A DNA stretch of 32,682 bases from Actinomadura soli (GTDB lineage Bacteria; Actinomycetota; Actinomycetes; Streptosporangiales; Streptosporangiaceae), in the NCBI RefSeq assembly GCF_005889715.1, contig NZ_VCKW01000075.1:1-32682 (forward strand), read 5' to 3'. Of this stretch, positions 16,403 to 25,933 are shown piece after piece. How positions within the stretch are numbered: the stretch's first letter is position 1; every line of letters begins with the position of its first letter. The notes under the pieces were generated by a model. The model was not told where the DNA came from. It made no database searches and saw nothing but the letters and a program-made list of their open reading frames with translations. A program made the translations under genes and the position numbers.

Positions 16403-17668
16403 TCAGTCGGTTCCGGTCAGTTCCCGGGTCCTGGTCCGCGCCCATCCATCCGCCGCGAGGACGCCCTCCAGCGTCAGCTCCCCGGCCGTGCCCGAACCCC
16501 GCTCATCCGCACCCTTCTCCGTAGCGTGCTCGTCCACCACCCGCGCGATCGTGTCGACGATCCCGAGGAACGGGAGGCGCCCCGCGCGGAACGCGTCCAC
16601 ACATTCCTCGTTCGCGGCGTTGTAAACGGCCGGGACCGTTCCGCCCAGCTCACCGGCCCGCCGCGCCAGCGCCACCGCGGGGAACGCGTCGTCGTCGAGC
16701 GGGAACAGCTCCCAGGTGTGCGCCTTCGTCCAGTCGACGCCGGGCGCGGCGTCCGGGACGCGGTCCGGCCAGTCGATGCCGAGCGCGATCGGCAGCCGCA
16801 TGTCGGGCGGGCTCGCCTGCGCCAATGTGGACCCGTCGGTGAACTCCACCATCGAGTGGATCATCGACTGCGGGTGCACCATGACCTCGATCCGGTCCAT
16901 CGGGACGTCGAACAGCAGGTGCGCCTCGATGACCTCCAGGCCCTTGTTGACGAGGGTCGCGGAGTTGATCGTGATGACGGGGCCCATGTCCCAGGTCGGG
17001 TGGTTCATGGCCTGCTCGGGCGTGACGCCGGCCAGCTCGGCGCGGCTCCGGCCGCGGAACGGCCCGCCGCTCGCGGTCAGCACGAGCCGCCGCACCTCGT
17101 CGGCGCGGCCGCCGCGCAGGCACTGGGCGAGCGCCGAGTGCTCGGAGTCGACGGGGACGATCTGCCCGGGCCGCGCCCGCTCCTTGACGAGCGGGCCGCC
17201 GACGATGAGCGACTCCTTGTTGGCCAGCGCGAGCGTCCGGCCGGCGTCCAGCGCGGCCAGCGTCGAGGCGAGGCCGAGCGCGCCGGTCACCCCGTTCAGC
17301 ACCACGTCGCACGGCCACGCCGCGGTCTCCGCGACCGCGTCCGGACCGGCGACGATCTTGGGGATGGGGAAGTCGCCGGACGCGTAGCCGCGCCGCTTGG
17401 CCTCGGCGTAGAAGGCGAGCTGCAGCTCCTGCGCGGCCGACGCCTTGGCGACCGCGACGACCTCGGGCCGGAACTCAAGCGCCTGCTCGGCCAGCAGCCC
17501 GACCCGTCCGCCGCCGGCGGCGAGCCCGGCGACCCGGAACCTCCCGCGGTTGCGGCGGACGACGTCCAGCGCCTGGGTGCCGATCGAACCGGTGGAGCCG
17601 AGCACGACCAGCTCGCGGGCGGGCGCGTCGGGGTTTGACGGAGACATCACCGGACCATTGTCGGCCAT
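16403..17668 (-). CDS. dxr: 1-deoxy-D-xylulose 5-phosphate reductoisomerase
   Basis: 421-residue Dxr (IspC), which converts DXP to MEP with NADPH, the first committed step of the MEP pathway. Visible are the NADPH-binding GSTGSIG at 24-30, LANKES at 148-153, the metal-binding D174-S-E176 in PVDSEH, LTASGGPF, HPTWDMGP at 223-230 and NKGLE with metal ligand E245. Start is ATG 17668 or ATG 17647; neither has a strong ribosome site, and the domain begins near residue 19 of the longer form. First gene of the dxr-rseP-ispG unit; 42 bp separate it from rseP. Confidence 0.97.
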   Translation of the reverse strand: MADNGPVMSPSNPDAPARELVVLGSTGSIGTQALDVVRRNRGRFRVAGLAAGGGRVGLLAEQALEFRPEVVAVAKASAAQELQLAFYAEAKRRGYASGDFPIPKIVAGPDAVAETAAWPCDVVLNGVTGALGLASTLAALDAGRTLALANKESLIVGGPLVKERARPGQIVPVDSEHSALAQCLRGGRADEVRRLVLTASGGPFRGRSRAELAGVTPEQAMNHPTWDMGPVITINSATLVNKGLEVIEAHLLFDVPMDRIEVMVHPQSMIHSMVEFTDGSTLAQASPPDMRLPIALGIDWPDRVPDAAPGVDWTKAHTWELFPLDDDAFPAVALARRAGELGGTVPAVYNAANEECVDAFRAGRLPFLGIVDTIARVVDEHATEKGADERGSGTAGELTLEGVLAADGWARTRTRELTGTD

Positions 17669-17781
17669 CGCGGGGCCGCCGGGCGCGCCGTCGCCGGTGT
17701 GGCGGCGCCGGGTCGCATATGCCCTGGCCAGAGCTCGTGCCGGGCGACACGTGAGGCTTTGCCGCCCTTTTCACCTGCGCC

Positions 17782-17799
17782 AAGGGTGACAACACCCTT
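17782..17799. promoter_or_regulatory. inverted repeat AAGGGTG-N4-CACCCTT
   Basis: Perfect 7-bp dyad around ACAA, upstream of the small CxxC gene and between it and divergent dxr. It overlaps the possible -35 region of the plus-strand promoter, so a repressor site is plausible. Confidence 0.4.
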
Positions 17800-17812
17800 C
17801 CCCGCCTATAAA
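17786..17812 (+). promoter_or_regulatory. putative promoter of the CxxC protein gene
   Basis: A -10-like TATAAA at 17807-17812 is preceded by GTGACA at 17786-17791 with a 15-base spacer, shorter than ideal. Such an AT-rich hexamer is rare in this sequence, and the ATG follows 40 bp later. Confidence 0.4.
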
Positions 17813-17852
17813 GGGGGTACGTGACGTCGACTCCCGCCAGGGGGATGGGTAC

Positions 17853-18125
17853 ATGGGCCAAACGGACGAGCCGACCGTGGACCCGGGTGGGCTGACCACA
17901 GCCCAGCGCCTGGGTGACGCGTGCGTCGTCTGCCGCAAGAAGTGGCCCCGGCCGCGCGTCCGCGTCGGCCGCCTGCCGGATTCGACCGGGGTGTTCGCGT
18001 GCGACGACTGCGCACCCGCCCCGCCGGTACCCCGCGCACGGCGGGGCTCTCGGGAGCCGCTCACGCACGCCGGACGGCCGGTCGGGGAGCGGCCGCCGGC
18101 GATGACGACGGCCCCTTCCGCCTGA
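17853..18125 (+). CDS. small CxxC...CxxC protein, putative zinc binding
   Basis: 90 residues. Two cysteine pairs, C24-V-V-C27 and C50-D-D-C53, separated by 22 residues, look like a structural zinc ribbon (DACVVCRKKWPR and GVFACDDCAP). The remainder is a basic, proline-rich tail without recognisable domain. Start is ATG 17853, with GGGGG about 9 bases upstream, and a TATAAA promoter-like box further up. It diverges from dxr and converges on the solute-binding protein gene across the structured element at 18144-18246. The function is unknown; nucleic-acid or protein binding is only a guess from the zinc motif. Confidence 0.6.
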   Translation: MGQTDEPTVDPGGLTTAQRLGDACVVCRKKWPRPRVRVGRLPDSTGVFACDDCAPAPPVPRARRGSREPLTHAGRPVGERPPAMTTAPSA

Positions 18126-18143
18126 CGGACGCCGTCGTCGAGG

Positions 18144-18246
18144 AGGTCTCTCCAGGGAGAAGGGTGACCCGGGCATTCGGGGGGAAGCCCGGGACCACCC
18201 CGCAGGCGCGCCCGGCTGGGGGCGGTCGGGCGCGCCGGAGAGACCT
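18144..18246 (-). ncRNA. structured RNA candidate, three-way junction, 6C-RNA-like
   Basis: Perfect outer stem 18144-18153/18237-18246 (AGGTCTCTCC with GGAGAGACCT) encloses two hairpins. Hairpin one: GGGTG 18162-18166 with CACCC 18196-18200, then CCCGGGC 18168-18174 with GCCCGGG 18187-18193. Hairpin two: GGCGCGCCCG 18205-18214 with CGGGCGCGCC 18227-18236. On the minus strand the two 12-base loops read TTCCCCCCGAAT and ACCGCCCCCAGC, i.e. runs of six and five C, recalling actinobacterial 6C RNA, defined by two stem-loops with C-runs. It sits between convergent genes, so a bidirectional terminator is the alternative. The strand is inferred from the C-rich loops; no promoter was identified. Confidence 0.5.
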
Positions 18247-18261
18247 TTCCCCGCCCTAGGC

Positions 18262-19485
18262 CTACAGCTTCGTGGACTCGATCCACGTCCTCGTCCACTC
18301 GGCGTAGTCGGTGCAGTCGCTCTTCTCCGCCTCCTCGGACTTCCCGGCCCTGCCGCAGGTCTTCGACGGCGCGTGCGCGAACGTGATGTCGTCGATGTAG
18401 TCGCGGTCGCCGACACGGTAGGCGGCGCAGAATCCCGGCTTGAGGCGGTCGCCGGAGCAGGCCAGCGGGTTGGCGGGCGCGACCCCGGTCCACTCGGCCA
18501 CCTGCTGCTGGACGTCCGGCGAGGCGGTCCACTGCAGCCACTGGTACATGCAGTTCGGGTGCTGCACCCGCGCGCCGATCATCCACGCGTCCATCCAGCC
18601 GGTCACGCCCTCGGACGGGATGACGCCCTGGACGGGCCGGGAGGCGCGGTTCAGGACGTCCACCTGGTAGGGCCACGCCTGGCCCAGCACGGCCCGGCCG
18701 CCCGCGAACGCGCTGACGGCCTCGGCGGGCCGCTCCCAGTACTGCCCGACGTGCGGACGCTGCGCGGCCAGGACGCGCCCGGCGGCGGCGAGCTGCCGCG
18801 GCGTCAGCGAGTACGGGTCGCGGATCTTCAGCTTGCGCTCCTTGCCCTTGAGGTAGAGCGCGGCCTCGGCGATGGCCAGCGGGCTGTCGCGCATGACCAG
18901 CTTCCCGGAGTACCGGCGGGCCTGGCCGGGGTCGAACAGCGCGGCCCAGCTCCCCGGCTGCGGGACGGCCCTGGTGTCGTACATGAGCAGGTTGACGCCC
19001 CACACGTACGGGATGCCGTAGTACTTGCCGTCGCGCCTGAGCTGCCCGCGCAGCTTCGGCTCCAGCTTCTTGTAGCCGTCCACGAGGTCGGTGTTGACGG
19101 GCGCGACCTCGTTCTCGGCGATGAGCCGCCCGGCGACCTCGGGGGGCGCGGCGACGCCGTCGTACCGGCGGTCCTTGTCGCGCATGAGGCCGGCCATGTC
19201 CTCCGGCGTCTTGGCGACCTTCAGGCCGACCTTGCAGCCGGTGCGCTCCTGGAACGGGGTGACCCAGTCGACGCGCGGGTCGGTGCTGCCGCCCTCGGTG
19301 GCGCCGGGCAGCGTGAGGAGGTTCAGCATGCCCTCGCCGGGCCCGAGGGTGCTCGCCACCTGCGCGGCACCGACCGGCTCCTTGTCGTCGCCGCCGCCGG
19401 ACGCGCCGAGCCCGGCGGCGGCCAGCGCGAGGGCGACCGCCACGGCCGCCCCCACCTTCACCCGCCTCGTGGCCCTCACCCGCAT
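18262..19485 (-). CDS. PotD-like extracellular solute-binding protein, orphan
   Basis: 407 residues, similar in style to spermidine/putrescine-type ABC binding proteins: YYGIPYVWGVNLLMYDT corresponds to the PotD ligand-cleft segment, and MRDSPLAIAEAALYLKG to the conserved hinge region. Two cysteine-rich stretches lie near the C-terminus. The signal peptide is residues 1 to about 28. The lipobox reads L26-G27-A28-S29, where a lipoprotein would have Cys29, so it may be released instead of lipid-anchored. Start is ATG 19485 with GGGGAG 5 bases upstream; the frame continues upstream but without coding character. No permease or ATPase gene is adjacent in the window. The ligand is unknown. Confidence 0.8.
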   Translation of the reverse strand: MRVRATRRVKVGAAVAVALALAAAGLGASGGGDDKEPVGAAQVASTLGPGEGMLNLLTLPGATEGGSTDPRVDWVTPFQERTGCKVGLKVAKTPEDMAGLMRDKDRRYDGVAAPPEVAGRLIAENEVAPVNTDLVDGYKKLEPKLRGQLRRDGKYYGIPYVWGVNLLMYDTRAVPQPGSWAALFDPGQARRYSGKLVMRDSPLAIAEAALYLKGKERKLKIRDPYSLTPRQLAAAGRVLAAQRPHVGQYWERPAEAVSAFAGGRAVLGQAWPYQVDVLNRASRPVQGVIPSEGVTGWMDAWMIGARVQHPNCMYQWLQWTASPDVQQQVAEWTGVAPANPLACSGDRLKPGFCAAYRVGDRDYIDDITFAHAPSKTCGRAGKSEEAEKSDCTDYAEWTRTWIESTKL

Positions 19486-19989
19486 GTCGCTCCCCGATTC
19501 GTGCCCGGGACCCCGCCTTTCGCGCGCGGCCCTCCGTCGGCGCAGCGTAGCGTCTCCGGAACGGGAAGGAGGCCGGGACCCGTGGAGAACGGCGTTCCGC
19601 GCTCCGTTCCGCACCGGTGGCCCGCCATTCCCGCCTGTTCCGGCGACCGCGCACGAGTTCATCGCCGGTGTCCGGTGACTTCTCCTCCGAATTGCGGCGG
19701 AAGGGGCGATGCCCGCCGAAGTCCGCGACCGCGCTTTTCCGTTCTGTCGCCAGAAGGTAAGAACGGGCTGCCCTATTGGGACACGATCGGAACGCGATTC
19801 CGCCGCCGATTGCCGTCCGCAAGTTTCGGACGGGTTGTTAATGGAGAAACCGTCGCGACCCCGGGGGGCGGCGGGTGCTGGCGTCCGCGCCATACACGGA
19901 GGTTGCTGGAGAGGGATATGGCGCGGACTGCCGCCCTTCCCGGGGCCGCGGCGGCACCGGCGGACGTGGCGAGGTTGGGGAACAGCGGA
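19486..19989. other. 504-bp region without a gene
   Basis: Upstream region of the solute-binding protein gene and 3' flank of the small gene at 19990. Open frames cross it on both strands but have random, Arg/Pro-rich translations. A weak dyad (GACGGGTT at 19828-19835 with AAACCGTC at 19847-19854, one mismatch) is the only structure noticed. Confidence 0.55.
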
Positions 19990-20343
19990 TCACCTTGCAG
20001 TGCTGCCTGGCCACGCGATCGCCGGCACCCGGCCGGACGGCGACGGTGTGACGCCTTCGAGACGGAGGAGATTCGAAGGACGTCGCACGTCGGGCCGGGG
20101 GTCGCGGCGGGACGGCCGGGACCGGCCGTGCCGGGTCGCAGGAGGTTTCGGTGCGGTGCGCTCGACCACCTCGATCCGTGCGATGAGCCGTTGCGGGGTG
20201 TCGGCCTCCAGGAAGTCGCCGCCGTCGCGGTCCTTCGGCGGCAGCGCCCACCAGCGGCCCGTGAACGGACCGAACCAAATGGTCCAGCCCGGAAATCGCC
20301 TGCCGAGCGCGTCCACCTCTGCTGCGTGGTCGACTGCGGTCAT
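19990..20343 (-). CDS. small conserved actinobacterial protein with unusual C-terminal tail
   Basis: 117 residues from ATG 20343, which has GGAGAG upstream. Residues 1-60 (RRFPGWTIWFGPFTGRWWALPP ... EADTPQRLIARIEVVE) match the style of a small hypothetical protein common in actinomycetes, in which a W-x-x-x-W-x-x-x..GRWWALPP core is followed by a short helix. Such proteins usually end near residue 60-70; here an Arg/Pro-rich extension of about 55 residues follows, suggesting loss of the original stop or a frameshift. Function unknown. The region upstream is strikingly AT-rich and probably its promoter. Confidence 0.55.
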   Translation of the reverse strand: MTAVDHAAEVDALGRRFPGWTIWFGPFTGRWWALPPKDRDGGDFLEADTPQRLIARIEVVERTAPKPPATRHGRSRPSRRDPRPDVRRPSNLLRLEGVTPSPSGRVPAIAWPGSTAR

Positions 20344-20362
20344 CGCGCGACTCTCCTGCACA

Positions 20363-20400
20363 CTGACTTTTAATTCGTCTCCATTAATTGAGACAGTCAG
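20363..20400. promoter_or_regulatory. AT-rich nested dyads upstream of the small gene
   Basis: CTGAC (20363-20367) pairs with GTCAG (20396-20400), and inside it GTCTC (20377-20381) pairs with GAGAC (20390-20394), around CATTAATT. This AT-rich island, 20-57 bp before ATG 20343, likely holds the promoter and an operator. Confidence 0.4.
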
Positions 20401-20445
20401 ATTGTGTCCTCCGACACAGGGGCCGTCAATGGATGTTGGCATTAT

Positions 20446-20479
20446 TCGTCGGCCGCGGCACGGCGAAAACAACCGACGA
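20446..20479 (-). terminator. possible terminator after the MMSDH gene
   Basis: TCGTCGG (20446-20452) and CCGACGA (20473-20479) form a 7-bp stem with a 20-base loop, 21 bp past the stop at 20501, followed on the minus strand by ATAAT. Only moderate strength. Confidence 0.35.
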
Positions 20480-20500
20480 GAACGGCGGGCGCGAGCGGGT

Positions 20501-22008
<1,508 letters not shown>

Positions 22009-22012
<4 letters not shown>

Positions 22013-23316
22013 CGGGCGGCTTCCCCATTCACTGCTTCGAGCGAAGCGATCAGGATGCCGAGGCCCTCGGCGGCCTCGGCGTCGGTCAGGGTCATCGGCG
22101 GGGCCATCCGCACGACGTTGCCGTACAGGCCGCCCTTGCCGATCAGTAGCCCCCGCTCGCGGGCCGCCTCCATCACCGCCGCGGCCAGCGGCGGGCTCGG
22201 CTCGCCGGTGCCGGGGTCGGCCAGCTCGACCGCGAACATCAGGCCCTTGCCGCGGACGTCCTTGACGACCGGCAGCCGCTCGGCGGCCGACGCGAGCCCG
22301 CCGATGATCGTCGCGCCCTGCTTGGCGGCGTTGGCCTGGAGGTCGTGGTCCAGGACGTAGTCGAGGGTCGCGTTCGCCGCGGCCATCGAGATCGGGTTGC
22401 CGCCGAACGTGGAGATCCCGACGGCGTGCAGGCCGTCCACCAGGTCGCCGCGCGCGACGACGCCGCCGACCGCGAACCCGTTCCCGAGGCCCTTGGCGAA
22501 GGTCATCATGTCCGGGACGACGCCGTGGTTGCCGATGCCCCAGAAGCTCTGGCCCGTCCGCCCCCAGCCGGTCTGGACCTCGTCGGAGATGAGCAGGACG
22601 CCGGACTCGTCCAGGACGCTCTTGTACGCGGCGAGCAGGCCGTCCGGCGGCATCGTGAACCCGCCGACGCCCTGGATCGGCTCGGCGATCAGCGCGGCGA
22701 CGTCCCCGCTGGTCGCGGTGGCGAGCACGTGCCGCAGGTCCTGCACGCAGGCGTCGATGTACTGCTCGTCGGACATGCCCGCGAACTGCGGGAGCTGCCG
22801 GTCGGCGCCGTGCAGGAAGTGGACGTCCAGCGGGGAGAACGACACGTTCGTCCAGGCCCGGTTGCCGGTGACGCCCGTCGCGGCGAACGACCGGCCGTGG
22901 TAGCTCTGCCGCATCGCGAGGACCTGCGGGCTGCGCCGCGCGTACGCGGCCAGCAGCAGCGCCGTCTCGTTCGCCTCCGTCCCGGAGTTGGTGAAGAACA
23001 CCTTCGCGTCCGGGATGCCCGACAGCCGGGCGATCTTCTCGGCCAGCTCGACCTGCCCCCGCAGCAGGTACGCGGTGGACGTGTGCACGACACCCGTGGC
23101 GAGCTGCCGCTCCACCGCGTCCCTCACCTCGGGCACGTCGTACCCGAGCATGTTGGTGAGGATTCCCGTGAAGAAGTCGAGGTAGCCCTTCCCCTCCGCG
23201 TCGGTCACGCGGTTGCCCTTGCCGCCGACGATCTCGATGGGGTCCTGGTAGTTGAGCGCGACCCAGGACGGCATGACCGCCCGGTGGCGCCTGAGCAGAT
23301 TCGCGTGTTCCGACAT
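22009..23316 (-). CDS. class-III PLP-dependent aminotransferase (beta-alanine/GABA type)
   Basis: 435-residue fold-type I, class-III transaminase. Motifs: FFTNSGTEANETAL at 107-120, SYHGRSFAATGVTG, AEPIQGVGGF, SDEVQTGWGRTG with D245 contacting the PLP ring nitrogen, and the Schiff-base lysine K275 in MTFAKGLGNG. The family moves amino groups from beta-alanine, beta-aminoisobutyrate, GABA or similar omega-amino acids. Coupling to a methylmalonate-semialdehyde dehydrogenase favours beta-alanine or beta-aminoisobutyrate. Start is ATG 23316 with only a weak GAG upstream. It diverges from the PucR regulator gene, the probable controller. Exact substrate inferred from context only. Confidence 0.88.
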
Positions 23317-23355
23317 GCCACAAGTCTCGTTCGCCCAGGACGCCGCGGAAACCCG

Positions 23356-23441
23356 CAGAGTGTCAGGACCCTCAGCCTCCCGTTAACGCTCTGATGGCGC
23401 CGACGGTCTGTAACCATGTGATCATCACTCTTGACACTCTG
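23356..23441. promoter_or_regulatory. paired inverted CAGAGTGTCA sites in divergent promoter region
   Basis: CAGAGTGTCA at 23356-23365 and its exact complement TGACACTCTG at 23432-23441 flank the divergent promoters. Between them an 11-bp dyad GTGATCATCAC lies at 23418-23428. On the minus strand, GTGTCA, a 17-base spacer and GTTACA read as a possible promoter for the aminotransferase. Candidate PucR operators. Confidence 0.45.
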
Positions 23442-23458
23442 TCCGGATAGGATCGCGG

Positions 23459-25078
23459 GTGATGCTGCCCACACTCGACGACGTCCTCCAGCTCGACGCG
23501 GTCCGCCGCGGCCAGCCGCACGTCGTCGCGGGCGCGGACCGCACCGGCAACCGGGTCCGCTGGGTGCACGTCGCCGAGGTCACCGACATCGCGCACCTGC
23601 TGCACGGCGGCGAGCTCGTCCTCACCACCGGGATCGCGCTGCCGGACGAGCCCGAACGGCTCCGCGCCTACATCGCCGACCTCGCGGAGGTCGGCGTCAG
23701 CGGGCTGATGATCGAGCTGGGCCGCCGCTATCTCAGCGTCCTGCCGCCCGCCCTGACCGGCGCCGCCGAAGACCACGGCCTCCCCGTGATCGTCCTGGCC
23801 CATGAGCCGGCGTTCGTCGACATCACCGAGTCGGTGCACGCCCGCATCGTCCAGGACCAGTTCGCCGAGCTGCGGGCGTCCGAGCAGCTGCACGAGATCT
23901 TCACGCAGCTGTCGGTCGAGGGCGCGTCCACGGACGAGGTCGTCCGGCAGGTCGCGTCGCTGGGCGGGCATCCGGTCGTCCTGGAGAACCTCTCCCACCA
24001 GGTGCTCGCCGCCGACGCGAACGGCGCCGACCCGTCCGAGCTGCTGTCGGCGTGGGAGACGCGGTCGCGCGCCGTCCGGCCGGGCCGCCGCACCGGCTAC
24101 GACGCGACCTCCGGCTGGCTGATCACCATGGTCGGCGCCCGCGGCGAGGACTGGGGGCGCCTCATCATCGACCTCGGCGCGCCGCCGTCGGCCCGCGACA
24201 CCGTCCTGATCGAGCGGGCCGCCACCACCCTCGCCCTCGGCCGCCTCCTCGACCGGCACGCCGAGAGCGTCGAGCGCCAGGCGCACGGGACGATCATCGC
24301 CCGCATCCTCGCGCACGCCTACTCCGACCCGCAGGAGGCCGCCGCCCGGGCCCGCGCGCTCGGCGTCCCGCTGTCGGGCCGCCGGCTGCTCGGCGTGGTG
24401 CTGCGCCACCGCGGCCCCAAGACCTCCGCGCCGCCCGTCGGGGAGCTGTCCGCGCTCGCCGAGACGGCCGCCGCCGCCTGCAAGGACGCCCGCCTCGCCG
24501 CGCTCGTCGGCGTCCTGGACGAGGGCGGCCCGCACGCCCGCGTCGGCGTCCTCGCCTCGCTGCCCGCCCGCGCCGACGTGGAGACGGCCCTCACCGAGGT
24601 CGCCACCCGCATCCGCAAGCAGTCCGGCGAGACCGTCATGGCGGCCGGGTCCCTCGTCGAGACGATCCGCGACGTCCGCCGCTCGTTCCTGGAGGCCGAG
24701 CAGGTCGCCGACGTCGCCGCCCGCGCGGCCGGGGCCCGCCTCTTCTACCGCCTGCCCGACCTGCGGCTCCGCGGGCTCCTGCATCTCCTCCGCGACGACG
24801 CCCGCCTCCAGACCTTCGTTGAGCGCGAGCTGGGCCCGCTCCTGGAGTACGACGCCGAGCGCGGCAGCGACCTCACCCGGATCCTGGAGCTGTACCTCGA
24901 GTCGGGCCGCAACAAGGCCGTCGCCGCCCAGCAGGCCCATCTGTCCCGTCCCGCCTTCTACGAGCGGCTCCGCCGGATAGAGCGCGTCCTGGACGCCGAC
25001 CTCGACGACGTGGAGTCCTGCGTCTCCTTCCACGTCGCCCTGCTGGCGCTGAGCTCCGTCCGCTGGGAACGTTCCTGA
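23459..25078 (+). CDS. PucR family transcriptional regulator
   Basis: 539 residues (538 if ATG 23462 is used instead of GTG 23459). The N-terminal PucR ligand-type domain is about residues 5-125 (LDDVLQLDAVRRGQPHVVAGADRTGNRVRWVHVAEV ... GELVLTTG). A central GGDEF-like/CdaR region follows at about 270-400. The C-terminal HTH_30 is DLTRILELYLESGRNKAVAAQQAHLSRPAFYERLRRIERVL near 475-515. PucR-type proteins respond to purine, pyrimidine or amine catabolites. Divergent placement from the aminotransferase-MMSDH operon points to control of that operon. A perfect TTGACA at 23431 lies just upstream, although no matching -10 is evident. Confidence 0.9.
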   Translation: MMLPTLDDVLQLDAVRRGQPHVVAGADRTGNRVRWVHVAEVTDIAHLLHGGELVLTTGIALPDEPERLRAYIADLAEVGVSGLMIELGRRYLSVLPPALTGAAEDHGLPVIVLAHEPAFVDITESVHARIVQDQFAELRASEQLHEIFTQLSVEGASTDEVVRQVASLGGHPVVLENLSHQVLAADANGADPSELLSAWETRSRAVRPGRRTGYDATSGWLITMVGARGEDWGRLIIDLGAPPSARDTVLIERAATTLALGRLLDRHAESVERQAHGTIIARILAHAYSDPQEAAARARALGVPLSGRRLLGVVLRHRGPKTSAPPVGELSALAETAAAACKDARLAALVGVLDEGGPHARVGVLASLPARADVETALTEVATRIRKQSGETVMAAGSLVETIRDVRRSFLEAEQVADVAARAAGARLFYRLPDLRLRGLLHLLRDDARLQTFVERELGPLLEYDAERGSDLTRILELYLESGRNKAVAAQQAHLSRPAFYERLRRIERVLDADLDDVESCVSFHVALLALSSVRWERS

Positions 25079-25138
25079 CCAGGCACCGTCCGGCGAAGAC
25101 GGCCCGCGACGAGGGCCCGCGCGTCTACCCTTCGGTGC

Positions 25139-25933
25139 ATGACGGACGCGGCGTTGCATGTGCATCGGTATGGGGATACGGCGGGCGATCCGGTCGTCAT
25201 GCTGCACGGGGTCGCGGGCCACGGGGCGCGCTGGCGCCGGACGGCCGAGCGGTACCTGGCGGACCGGCCGGTCCTGGCGCCCGACCTGCGCGGGCACGGG
25301 CGTTCGCCGCACGAGCCGCCGTGGACGGTCGAGCAGCACGTCTCCGACCTCCTCGCCACGCTCGACCTGGAGGGCGTCGAGCGGGCCGACCTCGTCGGGC
25401 ACTCCTACGGCGGGATGATCGCGCTGCATCTGGCGCGGGCCGCGCCGCGGCGGGTGCGGCGGCTCGTCCTGCTCGACCCGGCGATCGGGCTCGACCCCGC
25501 CAAGGCGGCCGCGGAGGCGCGCGGGCACATGGCGCCGGTGTCGTTCGGCGACGTCGCGGAGGCGCGCGCGGCCCGCGTGGCGCGGTGGCGGGAGGCGCCG
25601 GACGAGGCGGTCGACGACGAGCTCGCCGAGCATCTCCAGCACGGCGCCGACGGACGGCTGCGCTGGCGCTACGAACCGGCCGCGATCGTCGCCGCGTACT
25701 CGGAGATGGCGCGGCCGCACGTCCCGCCGCCCGTGGACGTCCCCACCCACCTGGTGATCGCGGCGCGGGCCGACCTGGTGCGGCCCGAGTTCGTGGTCGA
25801 CTGCCGCACGGCGCTCGGGCCGGGCCTCGCGATCAGCGAGATCGAGGCCGGGCACATGCTCTACGTCGACCGCCTGGACGAGACGGGCGCGCTGCTCAGC
25901 GAGTGGCTCGGCGGAGGCGCCGGCGGCCGGTGA
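25139..25933 (+). CDS. alpha/beta fold hydrolase
   Basis: 264-residue soluble alpha/beta hydrolase. Oxyanion HG at 23-24 (MLHGVAGHG), PDLRGHGRS, nucleophile S89 in GHSYGG, probable acid D212 in AARADLV and base H239 in EAGHML. No export signal. It starts at ATG 25139, 60 bp after the PucR gene on the same strand; a weak CCGTC/GACGG hairpin lies between. Its last 38 bp overlap the 3' end of the convergent gene ending at 25896. The substrate cannot be told; esterase, lactonase or C-C hydrolase are all possible. Confidence 0.85.
   Translation: MTDAALHVHRYGDTAGDPVVMLHGVAGHGARWRRTAERYLADRPVLAPDLRGHGRSPHEPPWTVEQHVSDLLATLDLEGVERADLVGHSYGGMIALHLARAAPRRVRRLVLLDPAIGLDPAKAAAEARGHMAPVSFGDVAEARAARVARWREAPDEAVDDELAEHLQHGADGRLRWRYEPAAIVAAYSEMARPHVPPPVDVPTHLVIAARADLVRPEFVVDCRTALGPGLAISEIEAGHMLYVDRLDETGALLSEWLGGGAGGR

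Noticed and set aside
15344..17638. 764-codon open frame on the plus strand across rseP and dxr
   Set aside because: Antisense shadow of two clear genes; its translation is Arg/His/Val repeats without any domain, a usual consequence of high third-position GC.
18144..18246. Riboswitch (FMN, cobalamin, c-di-AMP or glycine class)
   Set aside because: The conserved core sequences of those classes are absent, and the element lies at the 3' ends of both neighbouring genes instead of in a leader.
17771..19822. 683-codon minus-strand frame over the solute-binding protein gene
   Set aside because: Wrong frame of the real gene; it also runs through the structured RNA element and the dxr upstream region.
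23431..23453. Perfect TTGACA with TAGGAT as a classic sigma-70 promoter for PucR
   Set aside because: Only 11 bases separate the hexamers, too short for a functional -35/-10 pair; kept only as context for the inverted sites.
23372..25855. 827-codon open frame on the minus strand opposite PucR and the hydrolase
   Set aside because: Crosses two well-supported genes and their intergenic region; translation is compositionally biased with no motif.
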